Shown piece by piece: positions 45,414-53,230 of a stretch of 64,000 nt of DNA. The notes beneath the pieces are model-generated. The model searched no databases. It was not told the origin of the DNA and saw only the letters and a list, made by a program, of their open reading frames with translations. A program made the position numbers and the translations under genes. Every line of letters begins with the position of its first letter. Position 1 is the first letter of the stretch. The DNA comes from Pedobacter sp. PLR (GTDB lineage: Bacteria; Bacteroidota; Bacteroidia; Sphingobacteriales; Sphingobacteriaceae), in NCBI RefSeq assembly GCF_026239675.1, contig NZ_JAPIVQ010000005.1, positions 124,001-188,000 on the forward strand, in the 5' to 3' direction.

Positions 45414-45559
45414 AATGAGTTTTATGGCGGATGGAACGACTTTCTGTTGCTTTTCGGGGTCGGTTCAAGCTTGGAAGTCTGCTCTTTAAAGTCTATTAAG
45501 CCAGCCAGATATCTAATCATGTGTTTTTCAATACAAATAACCTTTATATAGAAAATATT

Positions 45560-45844
45560 ATGGACCCATTTAACATTGTCATCAAAAACGGTACTGAACA
45601 ATTGGACTTAAACATCCACCCCCAGGAAGCGGGTAGTTATAAGATTGTTTACCATGGCGCTCTTGTAGGGGAGATCTTTATAGGGCAGGGAGAAAGTTGG
45701 GAGGCAATTTCTGCAAATGATTTGGATGCCGTTACTTACTCAGGTTATGAATATGATGAAACTTCAGGACACGCAGATATGCTCCTTAAACAGGAATTAG
45801 TACAGAGCATAGGAGGAGAAATCAAAAAAACAACCAATAGGTAA
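45560..45844 (+). CDS. Small conserved-looking protein of unknown function
   Basis: 94 residues from ATG at 45560 (the frame opens at 45521). It is acidic and soluble, with NIVIKNGTEQLDLNIHPQEA and SYKIVYHGALVGEIFIG suggesting a small beta-rich domain. There is no signal peptide. I have seen similar short proteins next to stress genes in this family but cannot name it. Confidence 0.65.
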   Translation: MDPFNIVIKNGTEQLDLNIHPQEAGSYKIVYHGALVGEIFIGQGESWEAISANDLDAVTYSGYEYDETSGHADMLLKQELVQSIGGEIKKTTNR

Positions 45845-46001
45845 GTTTGCTGCTTTCAACCTTAAATTCTTGATTTTGGCCGTTTTCTTAACTCTTCTTC
45901 TACCGGTTTCCGCAAAATGATCTAAAATTTGACGGAGTTTTTTTTATTGTCCTTTAAGAAACAAGATCAGTTCAGCAGAGAAATCTCCAAAGAAGTCGTA
46001 C

Positions 46002-46015
46002 TTTGATTAATCAAA
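46002..46015. promoter_or_regulatory. Perfect 14-bp palindrome before the orphan receiver gene
   Basis: TTTGATTAATCAAA ends 11 bp before the ATG at 46026. TTGA-N4-TCAA is two bases shorter in the spacer than an Fnr site, so it is not counted with the TGA-N6-TCA group. It could be an operator overlapping the ribosome-binding region. Confidence 0.4.
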
Positions 46016-46025
46016 AAGATAGTTT

Positions 46026-46391
46026 ATGGAAACCATTATTGTACAGGATACCGATGTAGCTATATTGGATGTATTAACAGAGGCCTTAACGATGGAGGGC
46101 TTTTTTGTTTTGCCGATCCAAAATGTTGAAGCGGATTTTCTTACTTTGGTTGATTTGCATAGACCTCACGTTGTGATGCTGGATTACCGGCTGGATGGTG
46201 AAGTCTGTAGGCAAACCTGTTTCCAGATCAAACAACATTACCCACACCTTCCGGTGATTGCCATGAGTTGCAATTATAATATTGATCGGTTGTATGGGAT
46301 AAATGGCTTTGATGATTATATACGTAAGCCCTTTGATTTGGATTTGCTATACTCCATTCTCAAAATGCATATTCCGGACCAGAAAAAGTAA
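46026..46391 (+). CDS. Stand-alone response-regulator receiver
   Basis: 121 residues, a bare receiver domain. The phospho-acceptor Asp lies in VVMLDYRLDGE, the conserved Lys in YIRKPFDLDLL, and an acidic pocket is approximated by QDTD near residue 8-11. There is no output domain and no kinase gene nearby. It would act by protein contact or as a phosphate sink. Confidence 0.85.
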   Translation: METIIVQDTDVAILDVLTEALTMEGFFVLPIQNVEADFLTLVDLHRPHVVMLDYRLDGEVCRQTCFQIKQHYPHLPVIAMSCNYNIDRLYGINGFDDYIRKPFDLDLLYSILKMHIPDQKK

Positions 46392-46436
46392 CCGGTGGCT
46401 GATCCTGAAGCAAGGACCATACTTTAAGCCCATGAG

Positions 46437-46763
46437 TTAAGGTTTTGCCGGTTTGTTTCTAAGTTTAGATTTAGGCAGGTAAACTTTTGCACCCTTAGCA
46501 TTTACATAATAATACTTTGATTTGTTGTCAATATAAATAGTCTGCCCATTGGGTCCAACCTTACCTTTATAGGTTTTGTCAACAATTGCTGAGGCGCCTT
46601 TTACGGCAATTTCCGCAGTTTTGTCACCTACCTTTTTCGCTGCTTTTTTGATCTGCGGATCTGGATTTATCTTTATGGTGTCTTTTTTTTTATCCTGTGC
46701 AAAGCTACTTACTGAAATGCTGGTTCCCAGAACTAGCAGGATTGTTTTTAATAAGATTTTCAT
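46437..46763 (-). CDS. Small secreted basic protein of unknown function
   Basis: 108 residues with a signal peptide (ending SSFAQ). The mature part is Lys-rich, with GPNGQTIYIDNKSKYYYVNA, a short repeat-like beta segment. It resembles PBCV-type or surface-exposed small proteins found in Pedobacter. No function is assigned. Confidence 0.65.
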   Translation of the reverse strand: MKILLKTILLVLGTSISVSSFAQDKKKDTIKINPDPQIKKAAKKVGDKTAEIAVKGASAIVDKTYKGKVGPNGQTIYIDNKSKYYYVNAKGAKVYLPKSKLRNKPAKP

Positions 46764-47094
46764 TTCGATTAGTTTTAGATTAATTGTCAGATAGTTCTAT
46801 AATAAACTTCTCTTTATAACTCCATAAATGGAAGTTAAAATCGTATGTAATGGTATCCATGGGCATAGGAATTTTATATAGGAAGAAATATCAATTCCTA
46901 TGCCCTGTACCAATTATTCACTACTAAACCGTATTAATTATTGCAAAACAGGTACTTAAAATCCTTCATGCGTATTTAGTCCGTTTTTTTTGTTAAAAAT
47001 CTGTTATTCAGTTGAATGTATTTGGTTTTGTTGCTTCGCAAAAAAATAGAGGCAGCAAACATATCATCTCACCCATTGATTGTCAGGTGGTGTA
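46764..47094. other. Intergenic region with a long inverted repeat
   Basis: 331 bp without a gene. It holds perfect 13-bp arms GGGCATAGGAATT (46861-46873) and AATTCCTATGCCC (46893-46905) around a 19-nt loop. It may be the distal terminator of the leftward flavin-reductase gene or a structured RNA element. Confidence 0.55.
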
Positions 47095-47895
47095 TCATCC
47101 TCGCTCTCCTGAAGACTGACTCTCAGATTGCCCCAGTTTCCAATAGGAGTATGCCTTCCATTCATTTCTTTTCAGCGCTGGATTTTCTCTAAGAAAGCTC
47201 TGAATTTCAATTACGGCCTGCGATTCGGCAGCTGCAAAAAGGAATCTGGTTCCCTGATCAGGAATCTTTGTCCAGCGGAATACTTCAGGGAGACTGGAGT
47301 TGAGACCTGGTGTCTGGTTGAATAGCCAAACTAAGTTTACGCCTGCCGGGTGTTTTAGCTCCATCACGTCGCCAGGTCCATGTACCTCGATCAGCACCTC
47401 GCCACGGGCGTCTTCCTGCATAGATTCCAGCAATACACTAATCACAGGCAGGGCGGTGTGATCTCCTGCAAAAAGGTACCAATCAGCGGGCTGAAAGATC
47501 TTTTTATCCTTTTTCTTCATCATTACACCTAGCAGATCACCTATTTCGGCTGAAATTGCCCAGGAAGAGGCAGGTCCCTCATCACCATGTGCGACAAATT
47601 CAATGGTCATTTCCTGTTTTTCCAGGTCAAGGTTTCGTAGGGTATAAGTTCTTATGATCGTGGCTGCAGTACTACCAGTTATTCCATTTTCCGGAAAAAC
47701 AACGTTTTTAGATCCTTTAGCTGGGATCAATAGTTTGTTGTTGTCGCCAATCTCAGCTGCTTTGAAGTTTTTCAAGTCCTCACCCTCTAAAACCACACTG
47801 ATGTAGTGTGGACTAAGAAAAGTTTTTGACTTTATGGACAGTAATCCCTTCATCATTTCAGGTTTCATTTTTTCGTGCTTCATATTGTCATTCAT
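47095..47895 (-). CDS. Siderophore-interacting protein (FAD-binding ferric reductase)
   Basis: 266 residues from ATG at 47895; starts at 47952 and 47883 are also possible. The domain order is that of the SIP family: an FAD-binding barrel with IRTYTLRN, then a reductase domain with WYLFAGDHTALPVISVLL and ending ERNEWKAYSYWKLGQ. Such enzymes reduce ferric siderophores in the cytoplasm. The gene is divergent from an AraC regulator with a 113-bp gap, a classical regulator-target pair. Confidence 0.88.
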   Translation of the reverse strand: MNDNMKHEKMKPEMMKGLLSIKSKTFLSPHYISVVLEGEDLKNFKAAEIGDNNKLLIPAKGSKNVVFPENGITGSTAATIIRTYTLRNLDLEKQEMTIEFVAHGDEGPASSWAISAEIGDLLGVMMKKKDKKIFQPADWYLFAGDHTALPVISVLLESMQEDARGEVLIEVHGPGDVMELKHPAGVNLVWLFNQTPGLNSSLPEVFRWTKIPDQGTRFLFAAAESQAVIEIQSFLRENPALKRNEWKAYSYWKLGQSESQSSGERG

Positions 47896-48008
47896 AGGGG
47901 GCAAAGGTAGTAGGCACAAAAGGCGGTTGTCTGGTACATTTATAATAATCATTGGTACTTTTTAAATAACTTATTGGTTTAAGGTCTTGATATTTATACC
48001 TTTATTTC

Positions 48009-48890
48009 ATGGGGTCTTTAAAGCAGTTCAGGGCAGTAAATGTGCAGAAGGTGATGATCAATGCAGGGACATCGCAGGATATCGTCAATGACTTTTATGA
48101 GTTCCTTTATATTTGTTCGGGGACAGGGAAATTAAGGAAGGAGGGGCAGGAAGTCAGCTTTGAAAATGGCGATATCTTTTTTGTCAGACGCATGAAGCGA
48201 TACCATGTTTCGGCTGTCTCTGAGGTAGAGGTGATCAGCATCCGATTTACCGAGGCGGGGAAAAGTGTACTAAGGGGATTGATAGATAAAAATAGTAATG
48301 TGGTCGTTTCATTTTCTAAGGCACAGTCTCCACTAAATTTAAAAGTGCGACTGGAAAATGATGACCTCGCACTTGCCAAAAAGGTAGTTTTCCTAATGTT
48401 GGAGATGAACGAACATCCTGAAAAGAATGAGAACTTGTTTTATTTTCAATTGCTGACTCTCATTTCTGTCATTGAACGTAATCTGTCTTTCGGGGAAAAT
48501 AAAAATTCCAAAAGGAGTGGAGGGAAGTCGATAGATAAAATATTAAAGCATATCCACAAAAATTTAAAAGATCCACAAATGTTAAGCCTTCCCGGGCTGG
48601 CTGAAACCTTCAGAATGCCACTACACCAGTTGAGCATTTACTTTAAGCAAGAAATGGGTATTTCTATTAAAGGGTATATCGGTCGCGAGAGATTAAGGTC
48701 AACCGCCCATTTGTTAATTCAAACCGCCGATACGATTTCCCAAATTTGCAGATCATTTGGCTATGCCGATGAAAGCCACTTTTATAAGCGCTTCAAAAAA
48801 GAGTATGGTTTAAGTCCGTCCGATTATCGGCTTAAGGCTTCCAGCACAAATCCTTCAGAAACTCCTTCAGATCGGCTGATCTCAGAATAA
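48009..48890 (+). CDS. AraC-family regulator divergent from the siderophore-interacting protein
   Basis: 293 residues. An N-terminal cupin half (about 1-150) is followed by two helix-turn-helix motifs (LPGLAETFRMPLHQLSIYFK and ICRSFGYADESHFYKRFKKE). The last 15 residues form a Ser/Thr/Pro-rich tail. Its divergent placement suggests that it controls iron-linked expression of the neighbouring reductase gene. Confidence 0.9.
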   Translation: MGSLKQFRAVNVQKVMINAGTSQDIVNDFYEFLYICSGTGKLRKEGQEVSFENGDIFFVRRMKRYHVSAVSEVEVISIRFTEAGKSVLRGLIDKNSNVVVSFSKAQSPLNLKVRLENDDLALAKKVVFLMLEMNEHPEKNENLFYFQLLTLISVIERNLSFGENKNSKRSGGKSIDKILKHIHKNLKDPQMLSLPGLAETFRMPLHQLSIYFKQEMGISIKGYIGRERLRSTAHLLIQTADTISQICRSFGYADESHFYKRFKKEYGLSPSDYRLKASSTNPSETPSDRLISE

Positions 48891-49185
48891 ATTCTGCTTC
48901 AGGAACTTCTTTGATAAGAGGGTGTTTATAGTAGATAAACCATTATAAAGTTTAGAGGAATGCATTTTTCCTATATTGATGATCATAGCGAAAATTCTAA
49001 AATATTAGTTTAAATTCATGTTAATGAATAAGCGCTTAGAAATCAGTATAGCCAAAAGCTGCCCGGAGAATTGGGCCAGCATGCCACAGGTAGCAGGAGG
49101 AGGTCAGTCTGATTCGATGAATGGTACCTGAGAAAACCATATTCAATTCCGCATGTATATTTTCCATAAACCTTGGTTATTTCGG
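48891..49185. other. Intergenic region after the AraC gene
   Basis: About 295 bp without a supported gene. A weak inverted repeat (GCTGCCC and GGGCCAGC, about 49054-49076) is visible. Nothing else is recognisable. Confidence 0.4.
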
Positions 49186-49257
49186 AAAGTAAGAGTACAA
49201 AATATCACAAAATAAAAATATAGAAGACCCTTCTGAAATGTGTTCAGAAGGGTCTTT
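49186..49257 (+). terminator. Terminator with A-rich leader (family copy 3)
   Basis: AAGACCCTTCTGAA (49224-49237) pairs over 14 bp with TTCAGAAGGGTCTT (49243-49256), followed by TTTG. The leader shares ATCACAAAATAAAAATA with copy 1. No gene ends within 250 bp upstream on this strand. Confidence 0.7.
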
Positions 49258-49316
49258 GCTTTATGTGCGAAACAGAACTGCGCAGGATGAGGGATGGCCA
49301 CAAAGAAATTACTAAG

Positions 49317-49350
49317 TGATGAGTGTCAGTTCCATTGATGATATATATCA
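49317..49350. promoter_or_regulatory. Two helically phased TGA-N6-TCA sites upstream of the universal stress protein gene
   Basis: TGATGAGTGTCA (49317-49328) and TGATATATATCA (49339-49350) begin exactly 22 bp apart, two helical turns. The second ends 66 bp before the ATG. The first is almost identical to the sites at 8269 and 8312. They are candidate binding sites of a Crp/Fnr-family protein such as that at 58454. Confidence 0.55.
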
Positions 49351-49416
49351 TCTCTTTCAGACACATTATTAAGCAGATTTGCTAATAACAAATCCACAAT
49401 CCATATTCCAGGAATT

Positions 49417-50280
49417 ATGAAGACAGTACTTTTATTAACCGATTTTTCAACCGATGGAAACCATGCGGCTGAATACGGCTATAACCTTGCAAAAGCATTG
49501 AATGCCAATGTCATTCTATGCAATGCCGTTACCATTCCTGCCCAGCTTTCTGAAGTTGGCGATATAGACTGGCCACTAAGTGGATATGATGGCGTTATTG
49601 ATGATAGTGATGAGGAGCTCAAAAAATTAAAGAAACATTTTGAACATACTGATCACTCGCCAGGTTTTCACCCACAGATTAGCACCATGAATCAAACAGG
49701 AAGACTTGCTGATGTGGTGGAGAATGTAATGAATAGTTGCCACGTGGACATGGTGGTAATGGGTATCCACCGAAAAGGAATTGCTCATTCTTTGCTGGAC
49801 AATAATTGTAGAAATATGGTTAATGCAACAACCTGTCCATTGCTTCTGATTCCTCCTCATACACCTCTCCTTGATTTCGGGAGAATCGCTTTCGCTACAA
49901 ATTTTGAATATCCAGAGCAAGATGTTGAGGACCTTTATAATCTAATATCGCTGGCACTTGTGTTTGGTTCGGATATTTTTGTAACCCATGTACATGTTGC
50001 ACTTTCTCAAAGTGCAGATCAACAACTTATAGCAGACGAACTGCTTATGGGCATAATCCATAAAGCGAATTATCCAAATATTTTTTATAAATCTGTGGAA
50101 AATGAAGATATCCAAACCGGCCTGAATTTGTTTTGTGAAGAAGAAAATATTGGTTTATTGGTTATGGTACATCGCCCGCACGATCTTATGGATGTTATTT
50201 TAAGAGGTAGTCGAACGCAAAATATGGCAACAAAAATCACCGTTCCGCTACTTGTTCTACCTGATGGTAATCAATCATAG
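49417..50280 (+). CDS. Universal stress protein with two Usp domains
   Basis: 287 residues with two tandem Usp folds. Domain 1 (about 1-150) starts KTVLLLTDFSTDGNHAAEYG and has VVMGIHRKGIAHSLL. Domain 2 (about 155-287) ends RGSRTQNMATKITVPLLVLP. The nucleotide-binding loops are recognisable but not perfect. Two-domain Usp proteins are common in Bacteroidota and respond to oxygen limitation or growth arrest. A strong hairpin terminates the gene. Confidence 0.92.
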   Translation: MKTVLLLTDFSTDGNHAAEYGYNLAKALNANVILCNAVTIPAQLSEVGDIDWPLSGYDGVIDDSDEELKKLKKHFEHTDHSPGFHPQISTMNQTGRLADVVENVMNSCHVDMVVMGIHRKGIAHSLLDNNCRNMVNATTCPLLLIPPHTPLLDFGRIAFATNFEYPEQDVEDLYNLISLALVFGSDIFVTHVHVALSQSADQQLIADELLMGIIHKANYPNIFYKSVENEDIQTGLNLFCEEENIGLLVMVHRPHDLMDVILRGSRTQNMATKITVPLLVLPDGNQS

Positions 50281-50312
50281 TCCTTAATTCAGTTAGAAAA
50301 ATCTTTTTATTT

Positions 50313-50351
50313 CATTGTCTCTGTCGGAGTTCATTGCCGGCAGAGACAATG
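50313..50351 (+). terminator. Terminator of the universal stress protein gene
   Basis: CATTGTCTCTGTCGG (50313-50327) pairs over 15 bp, with one G-U pair, with CCGGCAGAGACAATG (50337-50351), 33 bp after the stop. Confidence 0.8.
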
Positions 50352-50445
50352 ATCTGCCATTAGAGTCACAATCCCATTGTTAACCGCAACAACCTGTGAT
50401 TGGTAAAGAGTCATTGGTTTTCATAGGATTTATTTGTGCGGAAGA

Positions 50446-50517
50446 CTATTGTTTTGTGATCAGGTATAGTTCCTGTAATTTTGCGCTCAACGCATTCTCT
50501 TCTATTGTCGTAGTCAT
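50446..50517 (-). pseudogene. Truncated copy of the coiled-coil gene
   Basis: From ATG at 50517 the frame gives MTTTIEENALSAKLQELYLI and three more residues, then TAG. It matches the first 23 codons of the gene at 8195 with two conservative changes (D to E, E to K). The remaining hundred codons are missing. It is a duplication remnant; a functional 23-residue peptide is unlikely. Confidence 0.8.
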
Positions 50518-50637
50518 AATTTTAGGTTGTGTATACACAAAGGTTCTGCTAATAAGTTGGTAAAAGCTTGATGGCTATCAGTGTTTTAGATGATAGGTGT
50601 CAGTTTTGTGTTTTAGTATTTACAATTGATCAATCCT
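50448..50637. repeat. 161-bp repeat copy B joined to the 27-bp cassette flank
   Basis: 50448-50608 matches 8126-8286 and 50611-50637 matches 11608-11634, with only 2 bp between. It therefore links the two ends of the 3.3-kb YceI-porin cassette without its interior. It includes a copy of the TGA-N6-TCA site (50591-50602). It ends at the stop codon of the neighbouring methyltransferase. Confidence 0.88.
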
Positions 50638-51229
50638 ATTCTCTCATCCACATCTTTAGTGCATAGTGGTGGGTATTGTCAATAAGCTTATAACTGGAGG
50701 GTATTTGTTTTATTGAGCCATGGTAGGTAACTAAGCGGGTGCCGGATGGCCTTTGATCTAACTGCTGATAGACATAGTTTGTATAGTAGCTATATAATTC
50801 GGCATTTGCTTCAATTTTTGTGTCAATGCCCAGATCTGGCTTTATGTTTTCATAAAAGGAATTGAAAAAATAAAAGGAATCAAATAAGTCAAAATCCAGC
50901 GCTGTAATATTATTGTGGATGAATTTTACATTCGGTAGGACCAGAGTGTTTTTTACCGATTCGGCTAAATTAAATAAATCATTACGTTGCTCAACTCCAT
51001 AAAACAAAGTTTCCGGTTCAAAGAAACCTGCCACAATACAAAATTTACCTACTCCACTTCCAATATCCAGTACTTTCGAGTTTGGTCCGGATAGATACTC
51101 ACTTGATTTTTTAGCTATTTCCAGCGGAGTCCAATGCATTTCTGACAGGTTTTGAATGCGCCTGGGATATAAATAATCGAAGCTGGTGTCTTTATCAAAA
51201 TACACTACATTAAGAGACTCAGTGTGCAT
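50636..51229 (-). CDS. Class I SAM-dependent methyltransferase (paralogue 1)
   Basis: 197 residues. SAM motif I is KVLDIGSGVGKFCIVAG, followed by FYGVEQRNDLFNLAE. The C-terminus RLVTYHGSIKQIPSSYKLID is shared with the protein at 56174. The N-terminal MHWTPLEIAKKSSEYL is also shared. There is no membrane segment. The substrate is unknown. It starts inside the end of the GcvH gene (11-bp overlap), so it is the last gene of the operon with GcvH, PckA and the oxoamine synthase. Confidence 0.85.
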   Translation of the reverse strand: MHTESLNVVYFDKDTSFDYLYPRRIQNLSEMHWTPLEIAKKSSEYLSGPNSKVLDIGSGVGKFCIVAGFFEPETLFYGVEQRNDLFNLAESVKNTLVLPNVKFIHNNITALDFDLFDSFYFFNSFYENIKPDLGIDTKIEANAELYSYYTNYVYQQLDQRPSGTRLVTYHGSIKQIPSSYKLIDNTHHYALKMWMRE

Positions 51230-51617
51230 TTAATGCTGTGTTGGCTCCAATTAGACTTTTATATGCTTCAGCTGTTAACAAGGATTCCTTTTCAATGGCT
51301 GTGCTTACGAAAACCTTAATCAGCCAGGTACTATACGGGTCTAAATTTACTAACTCAGGTTTATTTTCAATATCCTGATTCACAGCAACAATTTTACCGG
51401 TAACAGGCATAAATAAATCCGAAACCGTTTTAACGGCTTCAACTGTGCCAAAAATACCCTCTTTGAGAATGGTCGAATTTAAAGTGGATATTTCTACATA
51501 AACAATGTCACCAAGTTCATTTTGAGCAAAATCTGTAATGCCAATTAAGGCATATTGGTCATCGAAACTAATCCATTCGTGGTCTTTAGTGTAAAACAAG
51601 TTGCCTGGGTATTCCAT
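51219..51617 (-). CDS. Glycine cleavage H-like lipoyl protein (orphan)
   Basis: 132 residues with a GcvH fold: YTKDHEWISFDDQYALIGIT, NELGDIVYVE, and the lipoylation Lys63 in VEAVKTVSDLFMPVTGKIVA. The length is right for GcvH. No gcvT, gcvP or lpd is in the window, so it is either an accessory copy or a carrier used by the neighbouring enzymes. It is translationally coupled to the methyltransferase. Confidence 0.9.
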   Translation of the reverse strand: MEYPGNLFYTKDHEWISFDDQYALIGITDFAQNELGDIVYVEISTLNSTILKEGIFGTVEAVKTVSDLFMPVTGKIVAVNQDIENKPELVNLDPYSTWLIKVFVSTAIEKESLLTAEAYKSLIGANTALNAH

Positions 51618-51644
51618 AGTGTATTTGTTGTTAATTAGTTATGC

Positions 51645-53198
51645 TTATTGTTCTTTGTACTTTTTAAAGTTTTTGGCGAATTCCCCAGCTAAATTTTTAG
51701 CTGTTATTTCATATTCGTTTTTATCAGCCCAGGTATTTACCGGGTTTAATAGTTCTGTAGGAACTCCAGGACAGCTTACAGGGATTTCTACCTCAAATAG
51801 CTTGTGTTTTTGAAAATCGACATGGTCTAACTGACCATTTAAGACAGCAGTAACCATGGCTCTGGTATATTCCAGTTTAATGCGTTCACCAGTTCCATAA
51901 CTGCCACCAGTCCAGCCTGTATTAATCAACCATACTTTGATGGCTGTACTTTTAAGCTTTTCACCCAACATTGAAGCGTATCTGACCGGGTGTAGTGGTA
52001 AAAATGGTTTTCCAAAACAAGCGGAAAAAGTAATCTGAGGTTCCTTAATTCCAACTTCAGTTACCGCAACTTTTGAAGTATATCCAGAAATGAAATGGTA
52101 CATGGCCTGTCGCACATTTAACTTTGAAATCGGGGGTAGCACACCAAAAGCATCTGCGGTCAGAAGAAATATGTTTTCAGGTGGTTTTCCGACAGAGGGC
52201 TCAACTATATTCTCTATGGAATCAATAGGGTAGGCTCCTCTTGTATTTTCGGTAATAGAGGTGTCCGTATAGTTTACGACCTGATGGTTTGGATAAAAGC
52301 AAACGTTCTCTAATAAAGTACCAAACTTAATGGCATTAAAGATCTGTGGTTCTTTTTCATGACTTAAATCGACACACTTTGCATAACATCCTCCTTCTAA
52401 ATTAAAAACAGAATTGGCATCCCATCCATGCTCATCATCGCCAATTAACTTCCTGTCCGGGTCTGCCGAAAGTGTTGTTTTTCCTGTACCGGATAGTCCA
52501 AAGAAAATAGCGGTATCCCCCCGTTTACCAATGTTTGCACTACAATGCATGGGTAGTACATTTCTTTCCTGTGGTAAAATGTAGTTTAACACTGTAAATA
52601 CCGCTTTTTTGATCTCACCAGTATAGGCAGTTCCACCAATGAGAATGATTTTTTTCTTGAAATTGATCACCGTGAAATTTTCAGACCGGATGTCGTCCTC
52701 TTTTGGGGAAGCCATAAAACCAGGGGCAGATAATATTACCCAATCCTCGCTGAATTCTGATAGTTCATAAGTATTCGGTCTTAAGAAAAGATTGTAAGCA
52801 AAAAGGCTTTGCCAGGCATGTTCTGTTACCACCCTTATTTTAAGTCTGTAGTCTTTAGCTGCACATGCAAATACATCCTTAACATAAATATCACGGTTTG
52901 ATAAATAAAGCGTCACTTTCTTATAAAGACGTTCAAAGGATTGCTCAGAAAGCTTATGGTTAACTTCTCCCCACCAGATGTTGTTTTCAGTCAGGCCATC
53001 TGCTACGATATACTTGTCCTTTGGTGAACGTCCGGTAAACTTACCTGTATTGCAGGCTAAGGCACCTGTAGATGTGAGTTCACATTGATGATCACGAATC
53101 GAGTTGATAATTAAGTCAAATGTAGAAGTATTCCAATGAATAGCGCTATCCCCATGAATGCCTAAATACGTTAATGAACGTTTTTCCCTGGTCATCAT
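51645..53198 (-). CDS. pckA: Phosphoenolpyruvate carboxykinase (ATP)
   Basis: 517 residues. The P-loop GLSGTGKTTLS, the metal-binding LIGDDEHGWD, the substrate-binding TGRSPKDKYIV and YTSKVAVTE are all intact. It catalyses oxaloacetate + ATP to PEP + CO2 for gluconeogenesis. A second ATG one codon in may be the true start. It lies between the oxoamine synthase (32 bp) and GcvH (27 bp) genes. Confidence 0.96.
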   Translation of the reverse strand: MMTREKRSLTYLGIHGDSAIHWNTSTFDLIINSIRDHQCELTSTGALACNTGKFTGRSPKDKYIVADGLTENNIWWGEVNHKLSEQSFERLYKKVTLYLSNRDIYVKDVFACAAKDYRLKIRVVTEHAWQSLFAYNLFLRPNTYELSEFSEDWVILSAPGFMASPKEDDIRSENFTVINFKKKIILIGGTAYTGEIKKAVFTVLNYILPQERNVLPMHCSANIGKRGDTAIFFGLSGTGKTTLSADPDRKLIGDDEHGWDANSVFNLEGGCYAKCVDLSHEKEPQIFNAIKFGTLLENVCFYPNHQVVNYTDTSITENTRGAYPIDSIENIVEPSVGKPPENIFLLTADAFGVLPPISKLNVRQAMYHFISGYTSKVAVTEVGIKEPQITFSACFGKPFLPLHPVRYASMLGEKLKSTAIKVWLINTGWTGGSYGTGERIKLEYTRAMVTAVLNGQLDHVDFQKHKLFEVEIPVSCPGVPTELLNPVNTWADKNEYEITAKNLAGEFAKNFKKYKEQ

Positions 53199-53230
53199 AA
53201 AATGATTGATTTTTTTAAATGAGTGCCTGA

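Noticed and set aside
46002..46015. TTTGATTAATCAAA as an Fnr-type site
   Set aside because: The spacer between TTGA and TCAA is four bases instead of six, so it does not fit the Crp/Fnr architecture and was kept apart.
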